From assembly GCF_000967965.1 (NCBI RefSeq), contig NZ_LACC01000009.1, positions 98,785 through 162,784 on the forward strand: a stretch of 64,000 nucleotides of DNA, written 5' to 3'. This stretch comes from Pseudomonas fluorescens (lineage in GTDB: Bacteria; Pseudomonadota; Gammaproteobacteria; Pseudomonadales; Pseudomonadaceae). The position numbers were made by a program, and so were the translations under genes. The stretch's first letter is position 1; every line of letters starts with the position of its first letter. Below, piece by piece: positions 8,884 through 17,748 of the stretch. Under the pieces are notes generated by a model. That model was not told the DNA's origin, did no database searches, and worked only from the letters and a program-made list of their open reading frames with translations.

Positions 8884-11800
8884 TCAGTGAAAATCCCGAC
8901 TGCGCACGCTAATCCCATCCAACAACGCACTCAGATCACTCAACCGCCCGGCTATCAGATGCCGGACCTCGCCCTCCTTCTCCCAGCGCCCATCGACCTT
9001 GAGCAACTGCGAGCCGACCAACACCTGGCGCTGGCGCTCGGCAAGGTCGCGCCACACCACCACGTTGACGTTGCCGAACTCGTCCTCAAGGGTGACGAAG
9101 GTGACGCCGCTGGCGGTGGCCGGGCGTTGTCGGCCAGTGACCAGCCCGGCGACGCTGACCGGCCGCCCGTGCTCGACGTCCAGCAACTCCTTCGAACTGC
9201 GGCAGCGCCGCGCCTTCAACTCACCGCGCAACAGGGCCAACGGATGCGGCCCGAGGGTGGTGCCGACACTGGCGTAATCGGCTTGCAGGTCCTCGCCTAC
9301 GGTGGGCTTTGGCAACGACACCGCGTCCTCCTCCTGGCTCGGCACGCCGGCGAACAAACCCAACTGCTTTTGTACCCCGGCCACTTCCCAGCGTGCCCGA
9401 TGCCGGTCGCTGGCCAAGCCACGCAACGCGCCGGCATCGGCCAGTTGCTCCTGGGTGCGGGCATCGAGTCGCGCCCGCTCGCCGAGGTCGGCGATGTCGG
9501 CAAACGCGCCTTTGGAGCGTGCCGCCTCGATGCGTCGGGCATCGTCCTCGCGAAAACCCTTGATCATGCGTAGCCCCAAGCGAATCGCCGGTTGCGCATC
9601 GGCGATCGGCTCCAGGCTGCAATCCCAGTCACTGGCGCGCACGTCCACCGGGCGAACCTGCAAATGATGACGCCGAACGTCCTGCAGAATCTGGTCCGGG
9701 CTGTAGAACCCCATGGGCCAGCTGTTGATCAGCGCACAGGCGAAGGCCGCCGGCTCGTGGCATTTCAACCAGCAACTGGCGTAGGTCAGCAAGGCAAAAC
9801 TGGCCGCGTGGGACTCGGGAAAACCGTAGCTGCCAAAGCCCTTGATCTGCTCGAAGATCTGCGCGGCAAACTCGGCGGTATAGCCGTTTTTTTTCATTCC
9901 GGCGGCCAGCCGTTCCTTGTGTGGTTCAAGCCCGCCGTGGCGTTTCCAGGCGGCCATCGAGCGGCGTAGCTGGTCGGCCTCGCCGGGGCTGTAGTCGGCG
10001 GCGACGATGGCGATCTGCATGACCTGTTCCTGAAACAGCGGCACGCCGAGGGTGCGCTTGAGCACCACCTCCAGTTCCGGTGACGGATACGCCTCCGGTT
10101 CTTCCTTGTTCCGGCGCCGCAGGTACGGATGCACCATGCCGCCCTGGATCGGCCCCGGCCGAACGATGGCGACCTCGATCACCAGGTCGTAAAACGTCTT
10201 CGGCCTGAGCCTCGGCAGCATCGACATCTGCGCCCGGGATTCGATCTGGAACACGCCAATGGTGTCGGCCCGACCGATCATTTCGTAGGTGGCCGCATCT
10301 TCGGCCGGGATGGTCGCCAAGCTCAAGTCCAGCCCCCGGTGCCGGCGCAGCAGATCGAAACATCGGCGAATCGCGCTGAGCATGCCCAGCGCCAGGATAT
10401 CGACCTTGAGCAAACCGACCGCATCGAGGTCATCCTTGTCCCACTGGATGATGGTGCGCTCGGCCATGGCGGCATTTTCCACCGGCACCAGACTGTCCAG
10501 CGGCTGCTCGGAAATCACGAAACCGCCGGGGTGCTGGGACAAATGCCGGGGGAAGCCGATCAACTGCCCCGTCAGGCTCAACACCCGGCGCAGCACCGGG
10601 CTCTCCGGATCAAACCCGCCCTCGCGCAGACGTTCAACGGGAGGCGTTTCATCGCTCCAGTGACCGCAACAATCGGCCAGGGCATTGATCTGGTCTGGCG
10701 GCAAACCCAACGCCTTGGCGACATCGCGCACCGCGCCGGCCGCATGGTAAGTGCTGACCACCGCCGTCAGTGCCGCTCGGGTTCGACCATAGCGCTGGAA
10801 CACGTACTGCAAGACTTCTTCGCGGCGTTCATGCTCGAAATCGACGTCGATATCCGGCGGCTCGTTGCGCTCTTTGGAGAGAAAACGCTCGAACAACAGC
10901 GTGGTGCGATCCGGATCGATTTCGGTGATGCCCAAGGCGAAGCACACTGCCGAGTTGGCGGCAGAACCACGACCCTGACAAAGAATCTGTTGCTGGCGGG
11001 CAAAGCGGACGATGTCGTGGACTGTCAGGAAATAGCTTTCATAGCCCAGCTCCGCGATCAGTTGCAGCTCCTTGTCGATCTGCACCAGCACTTCGCTTTT
11101 CGGCCCTTTTGGCCAGCGCCACTCGATGCCTTCCTCGGTCAAATGACGCAGCCACGAGGACGCCGAGTGCCCTTGTGGCACCAGCTCACGGGGATATTGA
11201 TAACACAACTGGCCAAGATCAAAGGTGCAGCGCCGGGCGATGTTCAGCGTTTCAGCGAGCAAGTCGGGCGGATAAAGCGCCTGCAGCACGTCGAGGCTGC
11301 GCAGATGGCGTTCGCCGTTGGGGTGCAGGCGCAACCCGGCATCGGCCACCGGCAGGTGATGACGGATCGCGGTCATGGTGTCCTGCAAGGCGCGCCGGCC
11401 GCGTGCGTGCATGTGCACATCGCCACTGGCCACAGCCGTAATGCGTAACTCCCTGGCCAGGCTCAGCAGATCGTTCAGGCGCCGGGCATCGTCCTGACCG
11501 CGATGCAACTGCACCGCCAGCCACAGGCGCTCGGCGAAGACCTGTTTGAGCCAGCGGCCCTGTTCAAAGGCATCGACAGCGTCCGGCACCCACAACGCCA
11601 GCAATCCCGGCAAGGGTTCGCTGAAATCCTCGCGCAGCACCTGATACTGGCCTTTCTGCGTACGGCGCCGGGCGCGGGTGATCAATCGGCACAGCGCCTG
11701 ATAGCCCTCGAGGCTCTCCACCAGCAGCACCAGTTTCGGACCGTTCTCGATGCGTATTTCACTGCCGATGATCAGCGGCAACTCCACGGACTTCGCTGCC

Positions 11801-11961
11801 TGCCAAGCGCGAACGATGCCCGCCAGGGTGCACTCGTCGGTGATCGCCAGGGCTTGATAACCCTGTTTTTTCGCGCGCCGGAACAGCTCGAGGGCACTGG
11901 AGGCACCTCGCTGGAAGCTGAAGTTCGACAGGCAGTGCAATTCGGCATAGTCGTTGCTCAT
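8884..11961 (-). CDS. dnaE2: Error-prone DNA polymerase DnaE2 (ImuC)
   Basis: A 1,025-residue C-family polymerase alpha subunit for damage-induced translesion synthesis. The N-terminal PHP domain opens [16 protein letters not shown]; the catalytic palm shows [38 protein letters not shown] and a C-terminal OB-fold region follow. The start at 11961 is chosen because its ATG overlaps the imuB TGA (ATGA); a start 7 codons upstream is possible but lies inside imuB. It is shorter than replicative DnaE, as is usual for DnaE2, and works with ImuA and ImuB. Confidence 0.95.
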   Translation of the reverse strand: MSNDYAELHCLSNFSFQRGASSALELFRRAKKQGYQALAITDECTLAGIVRAWQAAKSVELPLIIGSEIRIENGPKLVLLVESLEGYQALCRLITRARRRTQKGQYQVLREDFSEPLPGLLALWVPDAVDAFEQGRWLKQVFAERLWLAVQLHRGQDDARRLNDLLSLARELRITAVASGDVHMHARGRRALQDTMTAIRHHLPVADAGLRLHPNGERHLRSLDVLQALYPPDLLAETLNIARRCTFDLGQLCYQYPRELVPQGHSASSWLRHLTEEGIEWRWPKGPKSEVLVQIDKELQLIAELGYESYFLTVHDIVRFARQQQILCQGRGSAANSAVCFALGITEIDPDRTTLLFERFLSKERNEPPDIDVDFEHERREEVLQYVFQRYGRTRAALTAVVSTYHAAGAVRDVAKALGLPPDQINALADCCGHWSDETPPVERLREGGFDPESPVLRRVLSLTGQLIGFPRHLSQHPGGFVISEQPLDSLVPVENAAMAERTIIQWDKDDLDAVGLLKVDILALGMLSAIRRCFDLLRRHRGLDLSLATIPAEDAATYEMIGRADTIGVFQIESRAQMSMLPRLRPKTFYDLVIEVAIVRPGPIQGGMVHPYLRRRNKEEPEAYPSPELEVVLKRTLGVPLFQEQVMQIAIVAADYSPGEADQLRRSMAAWKRHGGLEPHKERLAAGMKKNGYTAEFAAQIFEQIKGFGSYGFPESHAASFALLTYASCWLKCHEPAAFACALINSWPMGFYSPDQILQDVRRHHLQVRPVDVRASDWDCSLEPIADAQPAIRLGLRMIKGFREDDARRIEAARSKGAFADIADLGERARLDARTQEQLADAGALRGLASDRHRARWEVAGVQKQLGLFAGVPSQEEDAVSLPKPTVGEDLQADYASVGTTLGPHPLALLRGELKARRCRSSKELLDVEHGRPVSVAGLVTGRQRPATASGVTFVTLEDEFGNVNVVVWRDLAERQRQVLVGSQLLKVDGRWEKEGEVRHLIAGRLSDLSALLDGISVRSRDFH

Positions 11962-13373
11962 GCGAACCAGCCCTGCAACCACAGCGGGCCGTCCTCACCG
12001 ACCGCCCGGTAGGCCCAGCCCTGTTGGCCGGCACGGGTTTCGATCAGGTAATAGTCACGGCGTACGTCGTCGCCGTCCCACCAGCCGGACTCAATACGCT
12101 CCGGCCCCATGAGGATGCGCGCCGAGCCCTGATGCACCGCCAGCGGTTCAGTCAGCAGCCAGCCCGGCCGTTTCACCGCGGCCGGCACCGCGCAGGGCTG
12201 GCTATCGGCACGGGCCTGCCACGCGCACTCGGGGCGGTGATCGGCCTGGAAGCGCAAGCCATGCACCGCGTCATCCCCCAGCCGTGCACGCAGGCGCTCG
12301 CGCAGTTGTTCCCAGGGCAAGGACTGCTGCGGGCGATCGTCGAACAGTTCCTGATGCTGGGGCACGAAGGTCGGCAAATCCTCGGCGCGCAAGCGAAAGC
12401 CGCGCACCGGCGCCTCGACCTGGACTTGCTCCAGCCGCCCCCGGGCCAGTTCGAAGAGCATCGCCGGATCGCGCTCGGCGCTGAGCAGGCCGACCTTGAT
12501 GAGCGTGTCCGGCAACCCGGCGTGCTCCAGATGCAGGTCGAAACGCTGTACGCCGCTGTCGCGACCACAGAGGAACGCCGACAGGTCGCCGGTCAACCGG
12601 CGCAACGGAAACAGCAGGGCTTGATGGGACTGCACATCGAAATTGAGCTCGATACGCACATCGAAGCGGTCCGGCGGCAGGTAAAACGCCAGGGCCAGCC
12701 GCCGCGAACCGAACAGGGCATCCAGATGCTTGAGCACCTGGGCCTCGAAACGCCGGGCCAGGCTATGCCGGGGCAACGCCTGCACCTGGCTCAAGGTGCG
12801 CAGGCCCATGCGCGACAAGGCCGTGGCGACCGAGGCTTCGAGGCCGATCCGGTCGACGGGCATTTGCCCCAAGTGATGCTGCAAGGCTTGATCATCCGGC
12901 ACCACCAGACCGTCATAGGCGTTGGCCAGCACCCGCGCCGCCACCGGGTTGGGCGCGGCCGCGATGCGGTGCCGAAACCCCAGTTCGCCGAGTTCTCGGC
13001 GCAGAAGCGCTTCGAATTGCGGCCAGGCGCCGAACAAGCCGAGGCTGGACTCGATCTCGAACACTACGGCCCGGGGGTAATGCACGCTGACCTGGGAACT
13101 GAAACGATAGGCCCAGGCGGCGAGAAACTGCTGCCAGTGGTCGATTTCAGCGGCGTCGTATTCGGCCGTGACAAAGCCTTTGCTCAAGGCCTGTGCCGCG
13201 CTCATGGACTGGCCCGGACGCAAGCCCAGCGCCCGCGCCGCGCCGTTGACGGCCTGCAGCACCCGGCGCTGGGCCGGGCCGGTCAGCAACGCCAGGGGTT
13301 CATCGGGATCGGCGCGCTGACGCAGTACCGCGTCCAGCGCCAATTGCGGGAAAAGAATGCAGACCCAGCGCAT
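11958..13373 (-). CDS. imuB: ImuB, Y-family polymerase-like mutagenesis protein
   Basis: A 471-residue protein starting [14 protein letters not shown]. It has the Y-family fold but not the catalytic acidic residues: the segment where active polymerases have a DE pair reads [13 protein letters not shown]. In characterised bacteria ImuB is non-catalytic and bridges the beta clamp to DnaE2/ImuA. A much longer open frame upstream runs antisense-like through imuA and is not the gene. It starts 7 bases after the imuA stop and its stop overlaps the dnaE2 start. Confidence 0.93.
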   Translation of the reverse strand: MRWVCILFPQLALDAVLRQRADPDEPLALLTGPAQRRVLQAVNGAARALGLRPGQSMSAAQALSKGFVTAEYDAAEIDHWQQFLAAWAYRFSSQVSVHYPRAVVFEIESSLGLFGAWPQFEALLRRELGELGFRHRIAAAPNPVAARVLANAYDGLVVPDDQALQHHLGQMPVDRIGLEASVATALSRMGLRTLSQVQALPRHSLARRFEAQVLKHLDALFGSRRLALAFYLPPDRFDVRIELNFDVQSHQALLFPLRRLTGDLSAFLCGRDSGVQRFDLHLEHAGLPDTLIKVGLLSAERDPAMLFELARGRLEQVQVEAPVRGFRLRAEDLPTFVPQHQELFDDRPQQSLPWEQLRERLRARLGDDAVHGLRFQADHRPECAWQARADSQPCAVPAAVKRPGWLLTEPLAVHQGSARILMGPERIESGWWDGDDVRRDYYLIETRAGQQGWAYRAVGEDGPLWLQGWFA

Positions 13374-13380
13374 GGCAACC

Positions 13381-13998
13381 TCAATGCCCCACGGCGAAGG
13401 CAATCGGCGCCGAACGGGCCAGGCCGCCGCGGCACTTGAGCACGCGCAGTTGCGCCGGTCGGGCATCGATGGCAATGCGCAGGGCCGCCGGCGAAGGGTT
13501 GATCGCTTCACCGAGGGGACGATAGGCGAAGGCCAGGGTCTGGCCGGTTTCCGCCGCCACCTGCAAGCGGCGCAAGGCGCGGTCATCGGCCTGGTGCGGC
13601 CAGCACAGCACCGCGCCGCAACTGCCCGAACGCAGGCATTGTTCCGCCGCCCACAGCGCATCGCGCTCGCTGGCCCGGATGATCGACAACTGACGCAGAT
13701 CGACTCCGGCGCCCTGCCACGCCTGGGGATACGGCACATAAGGCGGCGCCACCAGCACGATGCGTTCGCCCGCCGCCGACAGCCGTGCCAGCGTCGGCCA
13801 CACCAGTTGCAACTCGCCCACGCCCTGCCCGGCCAACAGGATTTCTGTCAGCGCCGCCTCCGGCCAGCCACCGCTGGGCAATGCGGCGTCCAGCGCGGCA
13901 TGCCCGGTGGGCTGCGGGCTGGCAGCCGGTGGCGCAGGCCGGCCCCTCCAGACCTGGCCGCCATTGAACAGCGTATCCAGCGCAACGACGGCGCCCAT
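13381..13998 (-). CDS. imuA: ImuA, RecA/SulA-like mutagenesis protein
   Basis: A 205-residue protein with a RecA-like core lacking a proper Walker A. Landmarks are GGWPEAALTEILLAGQGVGELQL (family start of the core, about residues 43-65), IVLVAPPYVPYPQAW and GAVLCWPHQADDRALRRLQ. It is the first gene after lexA2 in the cassette, its ATG sharing one base with the lexA2 stop (TGATG). It is expected to work with ImuB and DnaE2 in SOS mutagenesis. Confidence 0.9.
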   Translation of the reverse strand: MGAVVALDTLFNGGQVWRGRPAPPAASPQPTGHAALDAALPSGGWPEAALTEILLAGQGVGELQLVWPTLARLSAAGERIVLVAPPYVPYPQAWQGAGVDLRQLSIIRASERDALWAAEQCLRSGSCGAVLCWPHQADDRALRRLQVAAETGQTLAFAYRPLGEAINPSPAALRIAIDARPAQLRVLKCRGGLARSAPIAFAVGH

Positions 13999-14615
13999 CA
14001 GCCTTGCCTCACCAGGCCACAGAACACGCCTTCGATGGCCAGGTCCCGGTCGGCCTCGACAATGATCGGCTGGTAGGCCGGGTTGCGTGGCAGCAGGCGA
14101 ACCACATCGCCGACCCGCTCGAAGCGCTTGATGGTGACTTCGCCGTCGAGCCGCGCCACGACGATCTGGCCATTAACGGCCTCGGGGCTGCGGTGCACGC
14201 CCACCAGATCGCCGTCGAGAATGCCGTCCTCGATCATCGAATCACCCCGCACCCGCAACATGTAGTCCGGCACCCGCGAGAAGATCGACGGATCGAGCAG
14301 CAAGCGGCTGTGCACCTCGGCATCGGCACCGATCGGCGCACCAGCCGCCACCCGGCCCAGCACCGGGATGTCCAGCAACTCGGGACGCGGCGGCTGCCCG
14401 AGCAGGCGAATGCCCCGGGCCTGATTCGGGTTGACCTCGATAAACCCGGCTTCGGTCAACGCAAGCACATGCTTGCGCGCCACGCTGCGGGAGGCGAAAC
14501 CGAACGCCTCGCTGATCTCGGCGAGGCTCGGAGGCTGACCGTGCTCGGCGATGCGATCGCGGATAAAGGTCAGGATGGCGGTACGGCGGGGAGTCAGAGT
14601 CGTCATGGAGTACAT
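13998..14615 (-). CDS. lexA2: LexA2 SOS repressor
   Basis: A 205-residue SOS repressor with an N-terminal winged helix (SLAEISEAFGFASRSVARKH, about 30-49), the self-cleavage site A91-G92 in GRVAAGAP, catalytic S126 in RGDSM and K163 in VTIKRF. Pseudomonads carry LexA1 and a second LexA that controls the linked imuA-imuB-dnaE2 genes; position and sequence fit the second. ATG at 14615 (AAGAG upstream) gives MYSMTTLT; ATG at 14606 is an alternative. Its own operator spans the start. Confidence 0.93.
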   Translation of the reverse strand: MYSMTTLTPRRTAILTFIRDRIAEHGQPPSLAEISEAFGFASRSVARKHVLALTEAGFIEVNPNQARGIRLLGQPPRPELLDIPVLGRVAAGAPIGADAEVHSRLLLDPSIFSRVPDYMLRVRGDSMIEDGILDGDLVGVHRSPEAVNGQIVVARLDGEVTIKRFERVGDVVRLLPRNPAYQPIIVEADRDLAIEGVFCGLVRQG

Positions 14616-14623
14616 TTGTACTC
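14608..14623. promoter_or_regulatory. LexA2 operator
   Basis: GAGTACATTTGTACTC is a perfect palindrome with 6-bp arms and a 4-base centre, matching the GTAC-N4-GTRC type site reported for LexA2 of Pseudomonas putida and differing from the CTGT-N8-ACAG box of LexA1. It spans the lexA2 start codon, so it should autoregulate lexA2 and the downstream mutagenesis genes. Confidence 0.8.
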
Positions 14624-14647
14624 TTTTGGCTTTTTCCTGGCAAGGAC

Positions 14648-14753
14648 TTGTAGGAGCAGCCGGTCGACGCTCGATTGCTCGCGATGAGGCCAGTACAGTC
14701 AACATCGATGTTGAATGTCAGTCCTCTATCGCGAGCAAGCTCGCTCCTACAGA
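14648..14753. repeat. REPIN (degenerate first arm) at 3' end of DUF971 gene
   Basis: A degenerate REP arm (14648-14685) and an intact inverted arm (14729-14753) surround a spacer containing CAACATCGATGTTGAATGTC, related to the spacers at 17663-17702 and 22208-22250. The intact arm is translated as the end of the DUF971 protein. Confidence 0.75.
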
Positions 14754-15026
14754 GGTGAGTTGCGCCAGGTAGGCCCACGGATAAATCCCCCGCTCATGCC
14801 CATCGCTGAAGACCAATTGCAGACCATACCCCTGCGAGTGCAATTCGATCACCTGAACCCGCTCATCCACCATCGGCACCATCCCCCGCAACCGAAACGC
14901 CCGGCACTGCGAGCACGGGCACTGCCGGCGCAGTTCGGCGTGTTCGAACACCTGCTCGCGACCATCCGGCCAGTTCAGTCGCAACTGCTGTTTGCTGCGG
15001 GAATTGCCAATCGCCAGCGGGTTCAT
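14718..15026 (-). CDS. DUF971 protein with REP-encoded C-terminus
   Basis: A 102-residue protein of the DUF971 family (also the N-terminal domain of gamma-butyrobetaine hydroxylase). Family segments are LRLNWPDGREQVF, CPCSQCRAFRL with a Cys-rich motif, and SDGHERGIYPWAYLAQL. DUF971 occurs next to iron-sulfur carrier (Mrp/ApbC) genes in several bacteria, so a metal or cluster-related role is possible but unproven. The last residues, VGASLLAIED, are encoded by a REPIN arm. It overlaps the HEAT-repeat gene by 4 bases and is the last gene of the locus. Confidence 0.85.
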   Translation of the reverse strand: MNPLAIGNSRSKQQLRLNWPDGREQVFEHAELRRQCPCSQCRAFRLRGMVPMVDERVQVIELHSQGYGLQLVFSDGHERGIYPWAYLAQLTSVGASLLAIED

Positions 15027-15985
15027 TGCAGTTGACTCAAGGCAATGCGCACGGCCTTGCGCACTTCCGGGTCGCCGTCGTCTTGTGCGTCCTGCAATGC
15101 CGCAATGGCCCTTGGGTCGTTCAATTCGCCGATGGCCAACGCGGCTTCCTTGCGCAGGTTGCTGATACGGTGGCCGAGGGTGTCGATCAGCGCTTGGAGC
15201 GCAGGTACAAAACGCAAGCGACCGAGGCTGCGGGTGGCGCGCAGACGCACTTGCCAGTAATCGTCGTCCAGGGCGTCGATCAGGGCCGGGCCGGCGTCGA
15301 GGTGGCCGACCTTGCCCAGGGTGGTGGCGGCTTCCTCGCGGACTTGCCAGGCAGCGTCGCGCAAGGCCTGGCGCAGGGCGGGCAGCACCTGTGCGTCAGA
15401 CGCCAGGCCCAGTGCCCCGGTGGCGGCACGTCGCACGTCGGTGTCCGGGTCAGCGCTGGCCAGCCGCGCCAGTACCGGCAAGGCATCGAGTTGCTTGAGC
15501 CAGCCGAGCACGCCCACCGCCTCGCGGCGCACGCTGGCGCTTTCATCGTCCAGTGCCCGGGCAGCCGCATCGGCGGCATCGGGGCAACGCAACTCGCGCA
15601 ACGCCCTGAACGCGGCGATGCGTACGCCGCTGTCGGCGTGCCCGGTCCACGGCAGGATGACCCGGCCCGCCGCTTCACTCTTGAGCAGGCTGAGGCTTTG
15701 CGCAGCGGCCACCTGCACCGCCGGGGATGGATCCGTCAGGGCCTGGCACAGCGCTTCGACCACCGGTTCGTCCTCCCAGGCTTCCAGCAGGCGTGCGGCT
15801 TCGGCGCGAACGTCTGCAATCGGGTCTTCGGCCAGTCGATTGATCAACCACAGCAGGCCGTCCGGCTCCTCGAGATCGGCCAGTTCGATCAGTGCGATCC
15901 GGCGCACACCGGCATCCTCGTCGGTCAGGCGCGGTTGCAGGGCAAGAATGTCGTCGTTATCGGTTACATCGAATAGTGAGGTCAT
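15023..15985 (-). CDS. HEAT-repeat protein
   Basis: A 320-residue all-helical protein made of roughly nine HEAT/PBS-lyase-type repeats of about 31 residues. Typical units read DEDAGVRRIALIELADL, DPIADVRAEAARLLEAW, DDDYWQVRLRATRSLGRL and DPEVRKAVRIALSQL. Such scaffolds bind proteins or, in bilin lyases, cofactors. There is no signal peptide, so it is cytoplasmic. It overlaps the ABC ATPase gene by 4 bases and the DUF971 gene by 4 bases, so it is translationally coupled to a transporter, which is unusual and suggests a role in the same pathway, perhaps cofactor handling or assembly. Confidence 0.85.
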   Translation of the reverse strand: MTSLFDVTDNDDILALQPRLTDEDAGVRRIALIELADLEEPDGLLWLINRLAEDPIADVRAEAARLLEAWEDEPVVEALCQALTDPSPAVQVAAAQSLSLLKSEAAGRVILPWTGHADSGVRIAAFRALRELRCPDAADAAARALDDESASVRREAVGVLGWLKQLDALPVLARLASADPDTDVRRAATGALGLASDAQVLPALRQALRDAAWQVREEAATTLGKVGHLDAGPALIDALDDDYWQVRLRATRSLGRLRFVPALQALIDTLGHRISNLRKEAALAIGELNDPRAIAALQDAQDDGDPEVRKAVRIALSQLQ

Positions 15986-16830
15986 AGGGCAAATCGCGGC
16001 AGTTTGGTTTCAGGGGGAAGTCCGAGCGGGTTCAGGCGCGGCAGTTGCCGGCCGTCTTCGTGCCGCAGGAGTTCGAGGCAATGGCGCTTGAGGTGCGAGA
16101 ATTCAGGGCGGGTCACCAGTTCCGTGCTGCGCGGCCGGGGGAAGTCCAGGCGCAGGTCTTCGATGATTCGTCCGGGGCGCGAGCTCATGACCAGCAGGCG
16201 ATCGGCGAGGAACAGCGCTTCGTCGATGTCATGGGTGACAAACACCACGGTGGTGCGGATGCGCGTCCAGATGTCCAGCAGCAGTTCCTGCATGTTCAAT
16301 CGGGTCAGGGCATCGAGGGCACCGAAGGGCTCGTCCATCAGCAACAGGCGCGGACGGTTGACCAGCACCCGGGCAATTTCCACCCGTTGCTGCATGCCGC
16401 CGGAGAGCTGGTCGGGCCAGCGCCCGGCAAAGCCTTCGAGGCCCACCAGGGCGAGGATTTCATCCGCCGCCTTGTGCCGTTCGGCCTTGCCGATGCCTTG
16501 CATTTTCAAGCCGAACGCCACGTTGTCGCGCACCGTGCGCCACGGAAACAATGTGTGCTGCTGGAACACCATGCCGCGCTGGGGCGATGGGCCCGACACC
16601 GCTGCGCCATCGACATTCAGCGTGCCGGTACGCGGTTGCAGGTGGCCGGCCAGGGCGCCGAGCAAGGTCGATTTGCCGCAACCGGACGGCCCGAGAATGC
16701 ACACGAACTGCCCCGGCTCGATCTGGCAATCGAGGCCCTGCACCGCTTCGAAAGCAGTGTCGCCCTCGCCCAGGCTGATCGACAGCCCGCGAATATCGAT
16801 ACGCCCTTCCAGATGTTGAAAAACGCTCAT
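15982..16830 (-). CDS. ABC importer ATPase, NitT/TauT (SsuB/TauB) type
   Basis: A 282-residue ATPase. Walker A GPSGCGKSTLLGAL is near residues 44-57, Q-loop GMVFQQHTLFPWRTV near 89, signature LSGGMQQRVEIAR, Walker B LLLMDEPFGALDALTR and H-loop VTHDIDEALFLADR, all diagnostic of nitrate/sulfonate/taurine importers. The start at 16830 shares a base with the permease stop (TGATG); the longer upstream open frame is antisense-like. It powers uptake through the permease upstream. Confidence 0.92.
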   Translation of the reverse strand: MSVFQHLEGRIDIRGLSISLGEGDTAFEAVQGLDCQIEPGQFVCILGPSGCGKSTLLGALAGHLQPRTGTLNVDGAAVSGPSPQRGMVFQQHTLFPWRTVRDNVAFGLKMQGIGKAERHKAADEILALVGLEGFAGRWPDQLSGGMQQRVEIARVLVNRPRLLLMDEPFGALDALTRLNMQELLLDIWTRIRTTVVFVTHDIDEALFLADRLLVMSSRPGRIIEDLRLDFPRPRSTELVTRPEFSHLKRHCLELLRHEDGRQLPRLNPLGLPPETKLPRFAL

Positions 16831-17612
16831 CAGGCTTTTCCTCGTGGTCGATGCCAAGGCGTGAACAGCCCGCCCAGACGCTTGATCAACAGACTGCTGC
16901 CCATCCCGAGCACGCCGATCAGCAACATGCCGACCACGATGTCGGCGTAGTTCTGGATGGTGTAGGACTCCCAGGTGTAATAGCCGATGCCGAATTGGCC
17001 GGAGATCATTTCCGCCGTCACCAGGCAGAACCACGAGGTGCCCATGCCGATGGCCAGGCCGGTGATGATGCTGGGCGCGGCACCCGGAAGAACGACCTCC
17101 AGCAGGATGGCCCGGCGCCCTGCCCCGAGGCTTTTCGCCGAGGCGATCAGCCGTGGGTCGACGCCTTCGACGCCGTGCACGGTGTTGAGCAGGATCGGGA
17201 ACAGCGCGCCGGTGAAGGTGATGAACACCATCGACAGCTCCGACGAGGGAAACATCAGGATCGCCAGGGGAATCCACGCCACCGCCGGGATCGGGCGCAG
17301 CACTTCCAGGGGCGGCAACAACAGATCTTCGGCCCATTTCGAGCGGCCGATGGCCAAGCCCAGGGCCACGCCGACGATCAGTGCCGCGAGGTAACCGGCG
17401 AATACCCGACCGAGGCTGCTGCCCAGATGCTGCGCGAGTTTGCCCGAGTCGCCGAGGCCGAGGGCGGCTTCAACGACCGCCACGGGTGTCGGGACATTGG
17501 CGAAGGTCACCAGGCCGAGGTTCCAGTGGTGGCTGGCGGCGAGTTGCCAGAATACGAGGCAGAGCAGTAAGGATGCGGCTCTGGGAATCCAGCGTGAATA
17601 TGATCGGTACAC
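16830..17612 (-). CDS. ABC importer permease, NitT/TauT (SsuC/TauC) type
   Basis: A 260-residue inner-membrane permease with about six spans. The GTG at 17612 is chosen because GAGGAGG lies 6 bases upstream and the first membrane span follows at once (ASLLLCLVFWQLAAS); longer open frames run into the REPIN upstream. Family segments are LRPIPAVAWIPLAIL, FPILLNTVHGVEGVDPRLI and the ATPase-docking loop ASAKSLGAGRRAILLEVVLP. It forms the pore for the binding protein encoded just before it. Confidence 0.9.
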   Translation of the reverse strand: MYRSYSRWIPRAASLLLCLVFWQLAASHHWNLGLVTFANVPTPVAVVEAALGLGDSGKLAQHLGSSLGRVFAGYLAALIVGVALGLAIGRSKWAEDLLLPPLEVLRPIPAVAWIPLAILMFPSSELSMVFITFTGALFPILLNTVHGVEGVDPRLIASAKSLGAGRRAILLEVVLPGAAPSIITGLAIGMGTSWFCLVTAEMISGQFGIGYYTWESYTIQNYADIVVGMLLIGVLGMGSSLLIKRLGGLFTPWHRPRGKA

Positions 17613-17636
17613 AAATCCTCCTCTCGACTCAAACCT

Positions 17637-17728
17637 TGTAGGAGTGAGCCTGCTCGCGATAGCGGTTTCACGTTCAACATTGATGTCGACTGACCCGCCG
17701 CCTTCGCGAGCAGGCTCGCTCCTACAGG
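17637..17728. repeat. REPIN between binding-protein and permease genes
   Basis: Two inverted REP arms (17637-17662 and 17703-17728) flank a 40-base spacer with GTTCAACATTGATG. Read on the minus strand, the 92-base unit is nearly the same as that at 22183-22274, spacer included. It sits inside an operon and may set the ratio of binding protein to membrane parts. Confidence 0.85.
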
Positions 17729-17748
17729 GGGCTGTGGTGTTTCGGCTG

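Noticed and set aside
10129..11448. Long plus-strand frame opposite dnaE2
   Set aside because: It mirrors codon bias of the polymerase gene, has low complexity and no family features; dnaE2 is unmistakable on the other strand.
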